The translations under genes were made by a program, and so were the position numbers. This document shows positions 9,330 to 21,028 of a stretch of DNA of 64,000 nt, in pieces. The stretch is taken from NCBI GenBank assembly GCA_905221095.1, contig CAJNBV010000005.1, positions 1 through 64,000 on the forward strand. Direction: 5' to 3'. This DNA comes from a bacterium (GTDB lineage: Bacteria; Bacillota; Bacilli; Lactobacillales; Streptococcaceae). The notes beneath the pieces were generated by a model. The model worked only from the letters and a program-made list of their open reading frames with translations. It was not told where the DNA came from and ran no database searches. The stretch's first letter is position 1. Each line of letters begins with the position of its first letter.

Positions 9330-10742
9330 TTATCCGACTGATCCTTCCATCTCATAGCTAATCAAACGATTCAGCTCAACTGCGTATTCCATTGGAAGCT
9401 CTTTTGTGAAGGGCTCTACAAATCCCATGACAATCATCTCTGTTGCCTCAGATTCTGATAATCCACGGCTCATGAGATAATACAATTGTTCTTCTGAAAT
9501 CTTAGAAACCTTGGCTTCATGTTCCAAAGCCACTTGCGAGTTGTGGATTTCATTAAATGGAATAGTATCTGACGCTGACAAGTCATCCATGATAATGGTA
9601 TCACACTCAATGTGAGAAACAGATTTCTTAGAGTTTTTGTTAAAGGTTACTTGCCCACGGTAGTCAACCTTTCCTCCGCCTTTAGCGATGGATTTAGACA
9701 CAATCGACGAGCTTGTATGTGGAGCGTTGTGGATCATCTTAGCACCAGTATCCTGGTGTTGCCCAGCATTGGCAAAGGCGATCGAAAGCATGGTTCCACG
9801 CGCCCCTTCTCCATCAAGGTAAACAGATGGGTATTTCATTGTAGTCTTTGCACCCAAGTTTCCATCAATCCACTCAACAGTGGCATCCTTTTGAGCCTTA
9901 GCACGTTTTGTAACCAAGTTATAGACGTTATCAGACCAGTTTTGGATAGTCGTATAACGCATATAAGCTCCATCCAATGCAAAGATTTCTACAATGGCCG
10001 CATGCAAGCTGTTACTTGAATAAGTTGGCGCTGTACATCCTTCTACGTAATGGACACTTGCTCCTTCATCAACGATAATCAAAGTACGTTCAAACTGACC
10101 AGTATTTTCGTTGTTGATACGGAAGTAAGTTTGAAGTGGAATATCCACTTTCACACCTTTTGGGACATAGATAAAGGTTCCACCTGACCATACTGCTGAG
10201 TTGAGGGCTGCCAACTTGTTATCAGTCGGCGGTACCAATTTGGCAAAGTATTGTTTAAACAAGTCTGGGTATTCCTTGAGGGCAGAATCTGTATCTGTAA
10301 AGATAATCCCCAATTTCTGGAACTCTTCCTTCATGTTGTGGTAAACCACTTCTGACTCGTACTGAGCAGAGGCACCGGCTAGATAAGCACGCTCAGCTTC
10401 TGGAATACCGATACGTTCAAAGGTTTCTTTAATTTTTTCAGGAACCTCATCCCAAGAACGAGCTGGCTTATCAGATGGTTTTTGGTAATAAATCAGGTCA
10501 TCAAAATCAATCTCTGACAAGTCTGCTCCCCAGGTTTGCATGGGCATTTTTTTAAAGGTTTCATAAGACTTCAAACGGAACTCTAACATCCACTCAGGTT
10601 CTCCCTTTGCAGCTGATAGTTCACGAATGACATCTTCGTTCAATCCTTTTCCTGTCGATAGGACAGGCTCTACATCATCATGGAAACCAAATTTATATTC
10701 ACCAAGGTCAATTGGTTTTGGTTCTACTCTTTCTTCAGCCAT
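9330..10742 (-). CDS. sufB: Fe-S cluster scaffold protein SufB
   Basis: SufB is the core scaffold of the SufBC2D complex, which builds iron-sulfur clusters. The 470-residue protein begins [20 protein letters not shown] and shows the SufB features: [26 protein letters not shown] with the conserved Cys, and the C-terminal region [23 protein letters not shown]. The start at 10742 has AAAGGA 8 bases upstream; a 15-codon longer frame from 10787 is unlikely. It is the last gene of sufCDSUB. Confidence 0.97.
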   Translation of the reverse strand: MAEERVEPKPIDLGEYKFGFHDDVEPVLSTGKGLNEDVIRELSAAKGEPEWMLEFRLKSYETFKKMPMQTWGADLSEIDFDDLIYYQKPSDKPARSWDEVPEKIKETFERIGIPEAERAYLAGASAQYESEVVYHNMKEEFQKLGIIFTDTDSALKEYPDLFKQYFAKLVPPTDNKLAALNSAVWSGGTFIYVPKGVKVDIPLQTYFRINNENTGQFERTLIIVDEGASVHYVEGCTAPTYSSNSLHAAIVEIFALDGAYMRYTTIQNWSDNVYNLVTKRAKAQKDATVEWIDGNLGAKTTMKYPSVYLDGEGARGTMLSIAFANAGQHQDTGAKMIHNAPHTSSSIVSKSIAKGGGKVDYRGQVTFNKNSKKSVSHIECDTIIMDDLSASDTIPFNEIHNSQVALEHEAKVSKISEEQLYYLMSRGLSESEATEMIVMGFVEPFTKELPMEYAVELNRLISYEMEGSVG

Positions 10743-10799
10743 AATATCCTTTCTTTCATTCTTCAATTCTACTGATTCATAAGACAAAAGAAACTTGTC

Positions 10800-13726
<2,927 letters not shown>

Positions 13727-13753
13727 TTACTTCTCCTAAAAGATACGATGGAA

Positions 13754-14524
13754 TTACAATTCTTCCTTGTAGTCGTAGCCAAGTTCTTCAGCTAGTTTTG
13801 CGTATCCTTCACGTTCCAAACGCGCAGCCAATTCTGGACCACCAGAAAGGACAACACGACCTTCCATCATTACGTGTACCACGTCTGGTGTGATGTAGTT
13901 CAATAGACGTTGGTAGTGAGTGATAATCATAGCACCAAAGCCTTCACCACGCATGGCATTCACACCTTTAGACACAACTTTAAGAGCGTCAATATCAAGA
14001 CCAGAGTCAATCTCATCAAGAAGGGCAAAAGTTGGTTCTAACATCAAAAGCTGAAGAATTTCATTACGTTTTTTCTCACCACCAGAGAAACCTTCATTGA
14101 GGTAACGCTCTGCCATTTCTTCTTTCATGTTGAGCAATTCCATTTTCTCATCCAATTTAGTAATGAACTCACGAACTGAAATCTTTTCATCATCTTCCTT
14201 ACCAGCATTCATGGCTGCACGAAGAAACTCAGCATTGGTAATTCCAGGAATTTCTGATGGGTATTGCATTGCAAGGAAAAGTCCCATACGCGCACGCTCG
14301 TCCACTTCCAACTCAAGAATATTTACACCGTCAAACAAGACTTCACCTTTGGTTACTTCATAGTTTGGATTTCCCATGATAGCGGCTGAAAGAGTTGATT
14401 TACCAGTACCATTTGGTCCCATGATAGCGGCAATTTCTCCTGTTTTCAGGGTCAGGTTAACCCCTTTTAAAATTTCTTTTCCTTCAATCTCAACGTGAAG
14501 ATCTTTGATCTCTAATACTGACAT
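13754..14524 (-). CDS. sufC: Fe-S assembly ATPase SufC
   Basis: SufC is the ABC-type ATPase that drives SufBCD. The 256-residue protein has Walker A GPNGTGKST, signature FSGGEKKRNEI, Walker B FALLDEIDSGLD and the switch His in IITHYQRLL. The start at 14524 (MSVLEIKDLHVEIEGKEILK) is canonical for SufC and has AAAGGAA upstream; a 36-codon longer frame lacks support. It is the first gene of the operon. AT-rich promoter candidates (TATACT-like) lie at 14600-14630. Confidence 0.96.
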   Translation of the reverse strand: MSVLEIKDLHVEIEGKEILKGVNLTLKTGEIAAIMGPNGTGKSTLSAAIMGNPNYEVTKGEVLFDGVNILELEVDERARMGLFLAMQYPSEIPGITNAEFLRAAMNAGKEDDEKISVREFITKLDEKMELLNMKEEMAERYLNEGFSGGEKKRNEILQLLMLEPTFALLDEIDSGLDIDALKVVSKGVNAMRGEGFGAMIITHYQRLLNYITPDVVHVMMEGRVVLSGGPELAARLEREGYAKLAEELGYDYKEEL

Positions 14525-14636
14525 GATAGTTCCTTTCTTTTTCAAGGCCTTTACAGTACTTACTGGAAACATAGTTGATTTCCCTAGAAAATACGGTAAA
14601 AGGTCAATAAATATACTTTTATAGTATAACAAAAAA

Positions 14637-14655
14637 AAGCCTAAAAGGCTTTGAT
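14637..14655 (-). terminator. Terminator of the DUF3272 gene
   Basis: AAAGCC / GGCTTT hairpin with eight T on the minus strand, 20 bases after the stop. Confidence 0.75.
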
Positions 14656-14674
14656 TTTGTCTAGAAGCTGAGGA

Positions 14675-14869
14675 CTAGTCTTTTCCTTTTAAATGCTGGT
14701 CAATGACATCTACTATTTTACCCATCAAGTAACTCACTCGAAAGTTTCTAAAGAGCAAAATGGCCCAAAAGGCTGCCATAATATAGCGACCAGTCATCCA
14801 GGCTTCATTGAAAAAATAGGTCTCAGCAGCTGTAAACAGTGCGATGATAAAAAATTGTTGTCTATTCAT
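14675..14869 (-). CDS. DUF3272-type small membrane protein
   Basis: The 64-residue protein has two hydrophobic segments (FFIIALFTAAETYFF and YIMAAFWAILLFRN) and a charged C-terminus (KIVDVIDQHLKGKD). It matches the streptococcal DUF3272 family as I recall it; function is unknown. It follows dnaX closely but has its own extended -10 (TGATACAAT) whose last base is six bases before the ATG, so a leaderless mRNA is predicted. There is no ribosome site. Confidence 0.8.
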   Translation of the reverse strand: MNRQQFFIIALFTAAETYFFNEAWMTGRYIMAAFWAILLFRNFRVSYLMGKIVDVIDQHLKGKD

Positions 14870-14875
14870 AAACTT

Positions 14876-14884
14876 ATTGTATCA
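14876..14884 (-). promoter_or_regulatory. Extended -10 promoter of the DUF3272 gene (leaderless)
   Basis: TGATACAAT on the minus strand ends at 14876. The gap to the ATG (14869) is six bases, so transcription should begin at the start codon itself. Confidence 0.6.
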
Positions 14885-14896
14885 TGAAATCTTTCT

Positions 14897-16552
14897 TTAG
14901 TCTTCCTCTACCTTCACTTTATCTGCCAAAAATTCAAATCCTTCCGGAATCAGACTTTCTTCTGCTTCTTTTTCAGTTTGAGAAGATTTGGCTTTAGCTG
15001 AAAAGGCTGCGCGCACTTCTTTCCATTCCTCCATGGAAATAGCTAAAATCTCAGGTGAAAAACCTGCCGCCTGACTGAGAATGTTGCCAAACATGGTGTT
15101 GAGATTATCTCGTTTCATGGTTTGACCAGCATTAAAGTTAGACTCAAAAGCAAGAATGGCATGGTGTTCATTGGCCGCAACCGGTTGAGAACCAACTAGC
15201 AAAGCCTTATCAGGACCACCTAGACTTTCAATTACCTCTCCCCAGGCATTCTGTAAGCGAATCAGATTTTGACGTGCTAAATCAGGATTTTCGACGGCCT
15301 CTTGTAAGATAGATTGTACTTTATTGCGATCCACACGATAGACTGTTTTGCCTGCTGCTGGACGAGGAGGTACTGGACTAGTTGATTTTGGTACAGTGCC
15401 CACATTTGCGAGTTCATGTTTGAGACGGGCAACTTCCTGTCTCAGCGCAGAAATTTCATGTTCAACCGCCCCTGAAAGAGCTGGCTCAGGCTTGATTTCC
15501 GCTAAACGAATAGTCATCATCTCAGCATAAATCTTAGGCTGCAAACTAGACTTAATATCTGCCAAACTGACTATTGCTAAGCGAATCATTTCAAACAGCT
15601 TTTCCTGAGGAAGTGCCAAGTTTTCTACAAAGACTGGACTATGATGAGTGTTTTCTCCACCTGTTTGAACAATTAACAAGTCTCTTAAATAGTGCAAAAG
15701 ATCCGTCACAAAACGAGTCATGCTCTTACCATTGTCAAAAAGAAGATTTAAGCAAGACAAAGCCTTGGAAACATCCTGTTGAGACAAGGCAGCCACATAA
15801 TCATCCAAGGCTGATAGACTAATTGTGCCAGTAATTTCTTCAGAGATGGCAGTCGTCAATTCATTTCCCTGTGTCAAACTCAAGGCTTGATCCAAAATAG
15901 ACAAGGCGTCCCGCATTCCCCCTTCAGCTCGTCTGGCAATAATTTCCACAGCCTCTGGTTCAGAACTGATATTTTCCTTTTCTAAGATATAGTGGATATG
16001 TTCCTTAATATCCTGTGTCTTAATTGATTTAAACTCAAAACGTTGGACACGGGATAGAATAGTGGCAGGTATCTTGTGCAATTCAGTAGTAGCTAAAATA
16101 AAGACCACATTCTGTGTCGGCTCTTCCAGCGTCTTGAGAAGAGCATTAAAAGCCCCTGTAGACAGCATGTGAACCTCGTCTATGATATAAACCTTATAAC
16201 GGGCAAGACTAGGTGCGTAGGTAGATTTATCACGAATTTCACGAATTTCATCAACCCCATTATTAGAGGCCGCATCCATTTCGATGACATCTTCTAAACT
16301 ACCGTCCGTCACTGCCTGACAAATATAGCAGTTATTACATGGTTCACCACCCACTTGATTGGGACAGTTCATAGCCTTGGCAAAAATCTTAGCCACACTG
16401 GTTTTTCCCGTTCCACGAGGACCAGAAAAAAGATAAGCATGACTTATTTTCTCTTGCTCCACCGCTTGTTTAAGAGTCTTAGCCACAACTTCTTGACCAA
16501 CCAACTGAGAGAAGTTTTGACTTCTATATTTTCGATAAAGTGCTTGATACAT
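14897..16552 (-). CDS. dnaX: DNA polymerase III subunit gamma/tau
   Basis: DnaX is the ATPase of the clamp loader that places the sliding clamp at replication forks. The 551-residue protein has Walker A GPRGTGKT (44-51), zinc cysteines C63, C72, C75 and C78, Walker B YIIDEVHML and sensor ILATTELHKIPATILSRVQRF. A long C-terminal tail fits tau. The start codon overlaps the msrC stop as TAATG, showing translational coupling. I saw no programmed frameshift site. Confidence 0.97.
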   Translation of the reverse strand: MYQALYRKYRSQNFSQLVGQEVVAKTLKQAVEQEKISHAYLFSGPRGTGKTSVAKIFAKAMNCPNQVGGEPCNNCYICQAVTDGSLEDVIEMDAASNNGVDEIREIRDKSTYAPSLARYKVYIIDEVHMLSTGAFNALLKTLEEPTQNVVFILATTELHKIPATILSRVQRFEFKSIKTQDIKEHIHYILEKENISSEPEAVEIIARRAEGGMRDALSILDQALSLTQGNELTTAISEEITGTISLSALDDYVAALSQQDVSKALSCLNLLFDNGKSMTRFVTDLLHYLRDLLIVQTGGENTHHSPVFVENLALPQEKLFEMIRLAIVSLADIKSSLQPKIYAEMMTIRLAEIKPEPALSGAVEHEISALRQEVARLKHELANVGTVPKSTSPVPPRPAAGKTVYRVDRNKVQSILQEAVENPDLARQNLIRLQNAWGEVIESLGGPDKALLVGSQPVAANEHHAILAFESNFNAGQTMKRDNLNTMFGNILSQAAGFSPEILAISMEEWKEVRAAFSAKAKSSQTEKEAEESLIPEGFEFLADKVKVEED

Positions 16553-17049
16553 TAGGCTTTCTCCCCAAACATTGTAAAGTCCCATTCTGTCTTTTCAAGC
16601 AAAATAGCGACAAATTGTTCCAAATAATCTCGATCCATAGCATCATAATCATCAATCTCTGAAGAATCCAAATCCAGAACTCCAAGTAATTGACCATTCT
16701 TCATCATCGGCACAACAATTTCACTTTTAGCACGACTATCACAAGAAATATAGTTGGGATAAGTTGTTACATCTCCAACCAGAACAGTTTCCTGAAAGTG
16801 AGCTGCCTCACCGCAAACTCCCTTTCCCAGTGCAATACGGATGCAGGAAACACCACCTTGGAAGGGACCCAAAACCAATTCCTTTCCATCGAACAAATAA
16901 AAGCCTGCAAATACAGTATTAGGAAAGCGTGATTTTAGAAGAGCACTGGCGTTGGAAAGATTAGCCAAAACATTGGTTTCGCCTTCCAATAAAAAAGAGA
17001 GCTCTTCATTTAACATTTGATAACGTGATTGTTTTTCTGATTCTAACAT
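16552..17049 (-). CDS. msrC: Free methionine-(R)-sulfoxide reductase (GAF domain)
   Basis: The enzyme reduces free methionine-R-sulfoxide, protecting against oxidants. The 165-residue GAF-domain protein has the three diagnostic cysteines C69 (GVSCIRI), C79 (GKGVCGEA) and C103 ([11 protein letters not shown]). Their spacing of 10 and 24 equals that of the E. coli enzyme. The last base of the stop is shared with the dnaX start. There is no Shine-Dalgarno sequence, and TGATATAAT ends six bases before the ATG, so the mRNA should be leaderless. Confidence 0.93.
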   Translation of the reverse strand: MLESEKQSRYQMLNEELSFLLEGETNVLANLSNASALLKSRFPNTVFAGFYLFDGKELVLGPFQGGVSCIRIALGKGVCGEAAHFQETVLVGDVTTYPNYISCDSRAKSEIVVPMMKNGQLLGVLDLDSSEIDDYDAMDRDYLEQFVAILLEKTEWDFTMFGEKA

Positions 17050-17055
17050 AGAACT

Positions 17056-17064
17056 ATTATATCA
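17056..17064 (-). promoter_or_regulatory. Extended -10 promoter of msrC-dnaX (leaderless)
   Basis: TGATATAAT on the minus strand ends at 17056, followed by AGTTCT and the ATG at 17049. A TTTGTC -35-like hexamer lies 16 bases upstream of the -10. Confidence 0.7.
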
Positions 17065-17088
17065 AAAAAGACTTACAGACAAAAGAAA

Positions 17089-17116
17089 AATCCCTTGTTT
17101 AGAAAACAAAGGATTT
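17089..17116 (-). terminator. rpsA terminator
   Basis: AAATCCtTTGTTT / AAACAAgGGATTT hairpin with a T run on the minus strand, 20 bases after the rpsA stop and just upstream of the msrC promoter. Confidence 0.8.
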
Positions 17117-17134
17117 TGTGAATTTTCAATTTGA

Positions 17135-18337
17135 TTAAAGTTCGATATCACCGAACAAGTCAGCCATTGAGAATCCTGTTTGTGTTTCTGGAAGTTCGAA
17201 ATCACGTTTTTCTTGACGTTTTGGACGACGTGGACGAGCAGCACGTTTTTCTTCTTTTTGTCCTTCTTCTTGAGCTGGACGCTCTTCAAGAGCTTTGATA
17301 GAAAGTGATACGCGCTCTGCATCTGCGTTAACTTCAAGAACTTTAACTTGAACTTCTTGACCAACTTTAAGAGCTTCTTTTGGATTTTCAATACGTTTGT
17401 GTGAAATTTGTGATACGTGAACAAGTCCATCGATACCTGGCAATACTTCAACAAATGCACCGAAGTCAGTCAAACGTTTAACTGTTCCTTCTACTACATC
17501 ACCTTTAGCTAATTTTTGCTCAACGCCATCCCATGGTCCAGGTGTTGTTGCTTTAAGTGAAAGTGATACACGTCCTTCTTCTTCATTAAGATCAAGGATT
17601 TTCACTTCAATTTCTTCACCAACAGTTACAACTGATTTTGGTGATACGTTACGTTCGTGTGACAATTCAGTCAAGTGAACCAATCCGTCAACACCACCAA
17701 GGTCAATGAAAGCACCAAAGCTTGTGATACGAGCAACTTTACCAGTTACTACATCACCAACAGCCAATTTACCGAATACTTCAGCACGAGCTGCTGCTGT
17801 AGCTGCTTCAACAACTTCACGACGTGAAAGGATGAAACGGTTTTCTTTAGCGTCAACTTCTTTGATTTTAGCATCAAATTCTTGACCTACAAAACGCTCA
17901 GTGTTACGTACGAAACGAGTATCCAACATTGAAGCTGGGATAAATCCACGAACACCTTCAAATTCTACTGAAAGTCCACCTTTAACGGCACGAGTTCCTT
18001 TAACAGTAACAACTTCTTCTTCGCGACCAACAAGTTTGTCCCATGCTTTGCGAGCTTCAAGGCGTTTTTTAGATACAAGGTATGTAACTGTATCAGTATC
18101 TTTACCAACTACTTGACGAAGTACAAGAACATCCAATACTTCTCCTACTTTAACAAAGTCATTGATATCTGCATCGCGATCGTTTGTCAATTCGCGAAGA
18201 GTCAAGACACCTTCAACACCAGTTCCAGAGATTGCAACGTTAGCTTGAGTCGCATCAACTGTCAATACTTCAGCACTAACAACATCACCAGTCTCAACTT
18301 GGCTAACGCTATTTAGCAAATCTTCAAATTCGTTCAT
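17135..18337 (-). CDS. rpsA: 30S ribosomal protein S1
   Basis: The 400-residue protein has four S1 RNA-binding repeats. The third (DVVTGKVARITSFGAFIDLGGVDGLVHLTELSHERN) and fourth (DVVEGTVKRLTDFGAFVEV) are the clearest. The basic region PARPRRPKRQEKR-like near the C-terminus is followed by an acidic end. Gram-positive S1 homologues help bind mRNA to the ribosome, and four repeats rather than six is normal for streptococci. GGAGG lies 9-10 bases before the ATG. Confidence 0.95.
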   Translation of the reverse strand: MNEFEDLLNSVSQVETGDVVSAEVLTVDATQANVAISGTGVEGVLTLRELTNDRDADINDFVKVGEVLDVLVLRQVVGKDTDTVTYLVSKKRLEARKAWDKLVGREEEVVTVKGTRAVKGGLSVEFEGVRGFIPASMLDTRFVRNTERFVGQEFDAKIKEVDAKENRFILSRREVVEAATAAARAEVFGKLAVGDVVTGKVARITSFGAFIDLGGVDGLVHLTELSHERNVSPKSVVTVGEEIEVKILDLNEEEGRVSLSLKATTPGPWDGVEQKLAKGDVVEGTVKRLTDFGAFVEVLPGIDGLVHVSQISHKRIENPKEALKVGQEVQVKVLEVNADAERVSLSIKALEERPAQEEGQKEEKRAARPRRPKRQEKRDFELPETQTGFSMADLFGDIEL

Positions 18338-18382
18338 CTAAAAAATCCTCCAACAATCAAGTTTTTTCTTAAACTTGACATA

Positions 18383-18411
18383 CTTATAATTTTTTTCCTA
18401 AGCACCCGCAA
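18383..18411 (-). promoter_or_regulatory. rpsA promoter
   Basis: Minus strand: TTGCGG (18411-18406), 17-base spacer, TATAAG (18388-18383). A TCAAGTTT / AAACTTGA hairpin lies in the leader just before the ribosome site. Confidence 0.6.
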
Positions 18412-18499
18412 GAACATGTTCATATCGTTCACGTCTTTCAATTATAAAAATAAAATACCCTAAGATATTTTGCTTTTTATCTTGATCATTACCTAAGAA

Positions 18500-18571
18500 C
18501 TGGGGTAGCTGGATTCGAACCAACGCATGAGGGAGTCAAAGTCCCTTGCCTTACCGCTTGGCTATACCCCA
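18500..18571 (-). tRNA. tRNA-Gln (anticodon TTG)
   Basis: The 72-nt cloverleaf has acceptor TGGGGTA / TACCCCA with discriminator G, a T loop containing GGTTCGAATCC, and anticodon TTG within GACTTTGACTC. The 3' CCA is not encoded. It lies 9 bases from tRNA-Tyr. Confidence 0.96.
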
Positions 18572-18580
18572 TTGATGAAA

Positions 18581-18661
18581 TGGAGAGAGAGGGATTCGAA
18601 CCCCCGAACCCGAAGGAGCGGATTTACAGTCCGCCGCGTTTAGCCTCTTCGCTATCTCTCC
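18581..18661 (-). tRNA. tRNA-Tyr (anticodon GTA)
   Basis: The 81-nt class II tRNA has acceptor GGAGAGA / TCTCTCC with discriminator A, a long variable arm, T-loop GGTTCGAATCC and anticodon GTA in GGACTGTAAATCC. It is the first gene of the tRNA pair. Confidence 0.96.
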
Positions 18662-18678
18662 TACAATCAACATGGACT

Positions 18679-18707
18679 ATTATATCATGAAAATTTCAAA
18701 AAAACAA
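18679..18707 (-). promoter_or_regulatory. Promoter of the tRNA-Tyr/tRNA-Gln pair
   Basis: Minus strand: TTGTTT (18707-18702), 17-base spacer, TATAAT (18684-18679) with extended TGa. Confidence 0.75.
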
Positions 18708-18710
18708 GAC

Positions 18711-18941
18711 TTATTTTGCTAAATTATAATTTTCAATCAAAATTTCCACAGCTTTTTCCAATTTTTTATAAAAACTATCGACATTCCCATTCTTTATGAT
18801 GGCAAATTGTCCGTCTAATTCGGCAATCTCTCCGATAACTTTTTTACCGATAGTCAATGTATAACCTTCAAAACTGTCTTTTCCTACATTAACTTTAGCA
18901 TCTGCTACTTGAATTTCAATTTTTTTATCTTTCTTGCTCAT
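18711..18941 (-). CDS. DUF2969-family protein
   Basis: The 76-residue, lysine-rich cytoplasmic protein starts MSKKDKKIEIQVADAKV and contains GKKVIGEIAELDGQFAIIKNG. It matches the Lactobacillales DUF2969 family, whose function is unknown. GAGAGG precedes the ATG and TAAAAT lies about 20 bases further upstream. It sits just upstream of the tRNA promoter. Confidence 0.85.
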   Translation of the reverse strand: MSKKDKKIEIQVADAKVNVGKDSFEGYTLTIGKKVIGEIAELDGQFAIIKNGNVDSFYKKLEKAVEILIENYNLAK

Positions 18942-18998
18942 TTCATACCTCTCTTCACTTTTTCTATTTTACAAGAAAATCCTAAAACTAGCAAGAAA

Positions 18999-19033
18999 AA
19001 ACTCTATATCAGGCTTGTCTGATATAGAGTTTT
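18999..19033 (-). terminator. Terminator of the oligopeptide-binding lipoprotein gene
   Basis: Strong hairpin AAACTCTATATCAG / CTGATATAGAGTTT with T runs on both sides, six bases past the stop. Confidence 0.88.
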
Positions 19034-19038
19034 CTGCT

Positions 19039-21006
19039 TTATTTAATGTGTTTTTCTAGTTCTTTTTGGTACTTACCATTTGATTCCAATTTTTCTTTTT
19101 GCCATTTTTTCAGTGCTTCTTCATATTCTTTTGTAGTAACGATATCTTTTTGCAATTTCATTCCTTTAAAGATATATGGGTCACCCTTAATACCAACTTG
19201 TGAGTATGGTTTTGAGAATGGCACTACATTACTTACAACTGGAGAACCACCAGATGAGGCTGTTGGCATCAATAATGAACTATCTGTCAACCAAGCTTGA
19301 GCCTTGGCATATTTTTCATAGCGTTCTTCAAGATTTGTAGTCTCTGAATCTGCATCATCCAATAATTTCTTATATTGGTCCAAACCAAGTTTAGCTACAA
19401 CATCCTTATCTTTTCCTTTCGTAATACCAAGGTGTTTCATGGCAGAACCTGATTTAGGATCCATGATATTCAAGTAAGATGCTGGATCTTGATAACTTGG
19501 AGCCCATCCTGTACTGTTCAAATCATAGTCTTTTTGAGAAGGCACACGCGCTTGAGAAGTGATTGTTTCCTTTTCATTATCTGTCATTTGAAGAACATCG
19601 ATGACAACATTTTCAGCACCAAGAGTTGATTCGATAGACTGTTTGAAAGAGTTGCTTTGTTGAACGGCGATGGTATCTGTTTGTTCAACTGGGACATCCA
19701 GGTGAATTGGGAAGGTTACCCCTTTAGATTCCAAGTCTTTCTTAGCTTTTTCAAAGGCTGCTTTAGCCTTGTCAGGGTTGTAGATAGAATCCTTACCATC
19801 GACTAGCTCAACACCTTTCCATTGATCACCATAGTTCACCAACTCAGCTTGAGCGATGTGACCAAAGTTCTTACCACCTGCTTGTACAAAGTTATCAGGA
19901 ACGAGACTGTTACGAATAATCTTGTCCGCACCGTCTTCACCATTTAGCTGGGCAGCATAAGAATGGCGGTTGAAGGCAAAGTTGATAGCCTGACGGAAGT
20001 CCTTATTAAGCATAGCTTCTTTTGTAGAAGTCTTTTGTTCTTCACTTGTTTTCGCAGTTTTATTGTATGACTGACGATTTACGTTAAAGGTGAAGTAATA
20101 GCTACTTGAGTCCTGTGGGCTATAAGTAATTTTATCTCCGTATTGTTCCAAAGTTGAAGCAAAATTTGAGCTACTTGGGAAGAGACGGGCTGTCGTATAG
20201 GCACCAGAAGAGAAGCTACGAATCAAGGATTCCTGATCTGAACCATCGTAGTAGGTCAATTTGATCTTCTCAATTTTTACCTTTTCTTTATCCCAGTAGT
20301 TTGGATTTTTCTCGTATTCGATCAACGATTTAGAAGTCAAGGTCTTCAAGATATAAGGACCATTGTAGAGAATTCCAGCTGGAGTGACCGCTCCATAATC
20401 TTTACCTGATGCCTTCAAAAACTCTTCATTTACAGGCAACATCGTCGCTGTTGTAACTTTAGAGTTCCAGAAGCTTTCTGGTTTGTTTAGGGTATATTCG
20501 ACTGTGTAATCGTCCAAGGCCTTAACACCAACTGTAGAGAAATCATTTGTTTCACCAGTCATGTAGGCATCCAAACCCTTGATTGAATTTTGGATGAGAG
20601 AGACACCGTCTGACTTACCGTCAGCTACGTGTTTCAATCCTGTCACAAAGTCGTGGGCTGTTACTTCTGCGTATTCTTCACCTTCTGAAGTGTACCATTT
20701 AACTCCTTTACGAAGTTTGTAGGTATAAGTCAAACCATCTTTTGACACAGACCAATCTTCAGCCAAGGAAGGAATAACATTTCCGTATTGGTCGTTTTCC
20801 ATTAAACCATCAACCACGTTCCCGATGACATCTGTTGTAGATGTACGAGTCGCTATACTATAATCCAAAGATGCTGGATCTACTGCATAGACATATGAAA
20901 ATGTTGTCGGTGCATCTGCTTCTTTATCAGCTTTTCCACAAGCCACTAAAAGAGCTGTTGTGCTCAGGACCACTCCTGCTGTTAAGAGCCACTTTTTCGA
21001 TTTCAT
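19039..21006 (-). CDS. Oligopeptide ABC transporter substrate-binding lipoprotein (AliA/AliB/AmiA family)
   Basis: The 655-residue surface lipoprotein belongs to the OppA/SBP5 family. Its signal MKSKKWLLTAGVV ends in the lipobox LVAC (Cys23). The start of the mature domain, YVYAVDPASLDYSIATRTSTTDVIGNVVDGLMENDQYGN, is typical of the pneumococcal Ali/Ami proteins. These deliver peptides to the AmiCDEF importer and influence competence. No permease or ATPase lies nearby, so it must share a transporter. The ATG at 21006 has AAAGGAG 7 bases upstream; a TTG one codon earlier is less likely. Confidence 0.9.
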   Translation of the reverse strand: MKSKKWLLTAGVVLSTTALLVACGKADKEADAPTTFSYVYAVDPASLDYSIATRTSTTDVIGNVVDGLMENDQYGNVIPSLAEDWSVSKDGLTYTYKLRKGVKWYTSEGEEYAEVTAHDFVTGLKHVADGKSDGVSLIQNSIKGLDAYMTGETNDFSTVGVKALDDYTVEYTLNKPESFWNSKVTTATMLPVNEEFLKASGKDYGAVTPAGILYNGPYILKTLTSKSLIEYEKNPNYWDKEKVKIEKIKLTYYDGSDQESLIRSFSSGAYTTARLFPSSSNFASTLEQYGDKITYSPQDSSSYYFTFNVNRQSYNKTAKTSEEQKTSTKEAMLNKDFRQAINFAFNRHSYAAQLNGEDGADKIIRNSLVPDNFVQAGGKNFGHIAQAELVNYGDQWKGVELVDGKDSIYNPDKAKAAFEKAKKDLESKGVTFPIHLDVPVEQTDTIAVQQSNSFKQSIESTLGAENVVIDVLQMTDNEKETITSQARVPSQKDYDLNSTGWAPSYQDPASYLNIMDPKSGSAMKHLGITKGKDKDVVAKLGLDQYKKLLDDADSETTNLEERYEKYAKAQAWLTDSSLLMPTASSGGSPVVSNVVPFSKPYSQVGIKGDPYIFKGMKLQKDIVTTKEYEEALKKWQKEKLESNGKYQKELEKHIK

Positions 21007-21028
21007 CAAAAATCTCCTTTTGTTTATT

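Noticed and set aside
14897..16552. Programmed frameshift in dnaX producing gamma
   Set aside because: I found no slippery A-run with a following hairpin and early stop like the E. coli signal.
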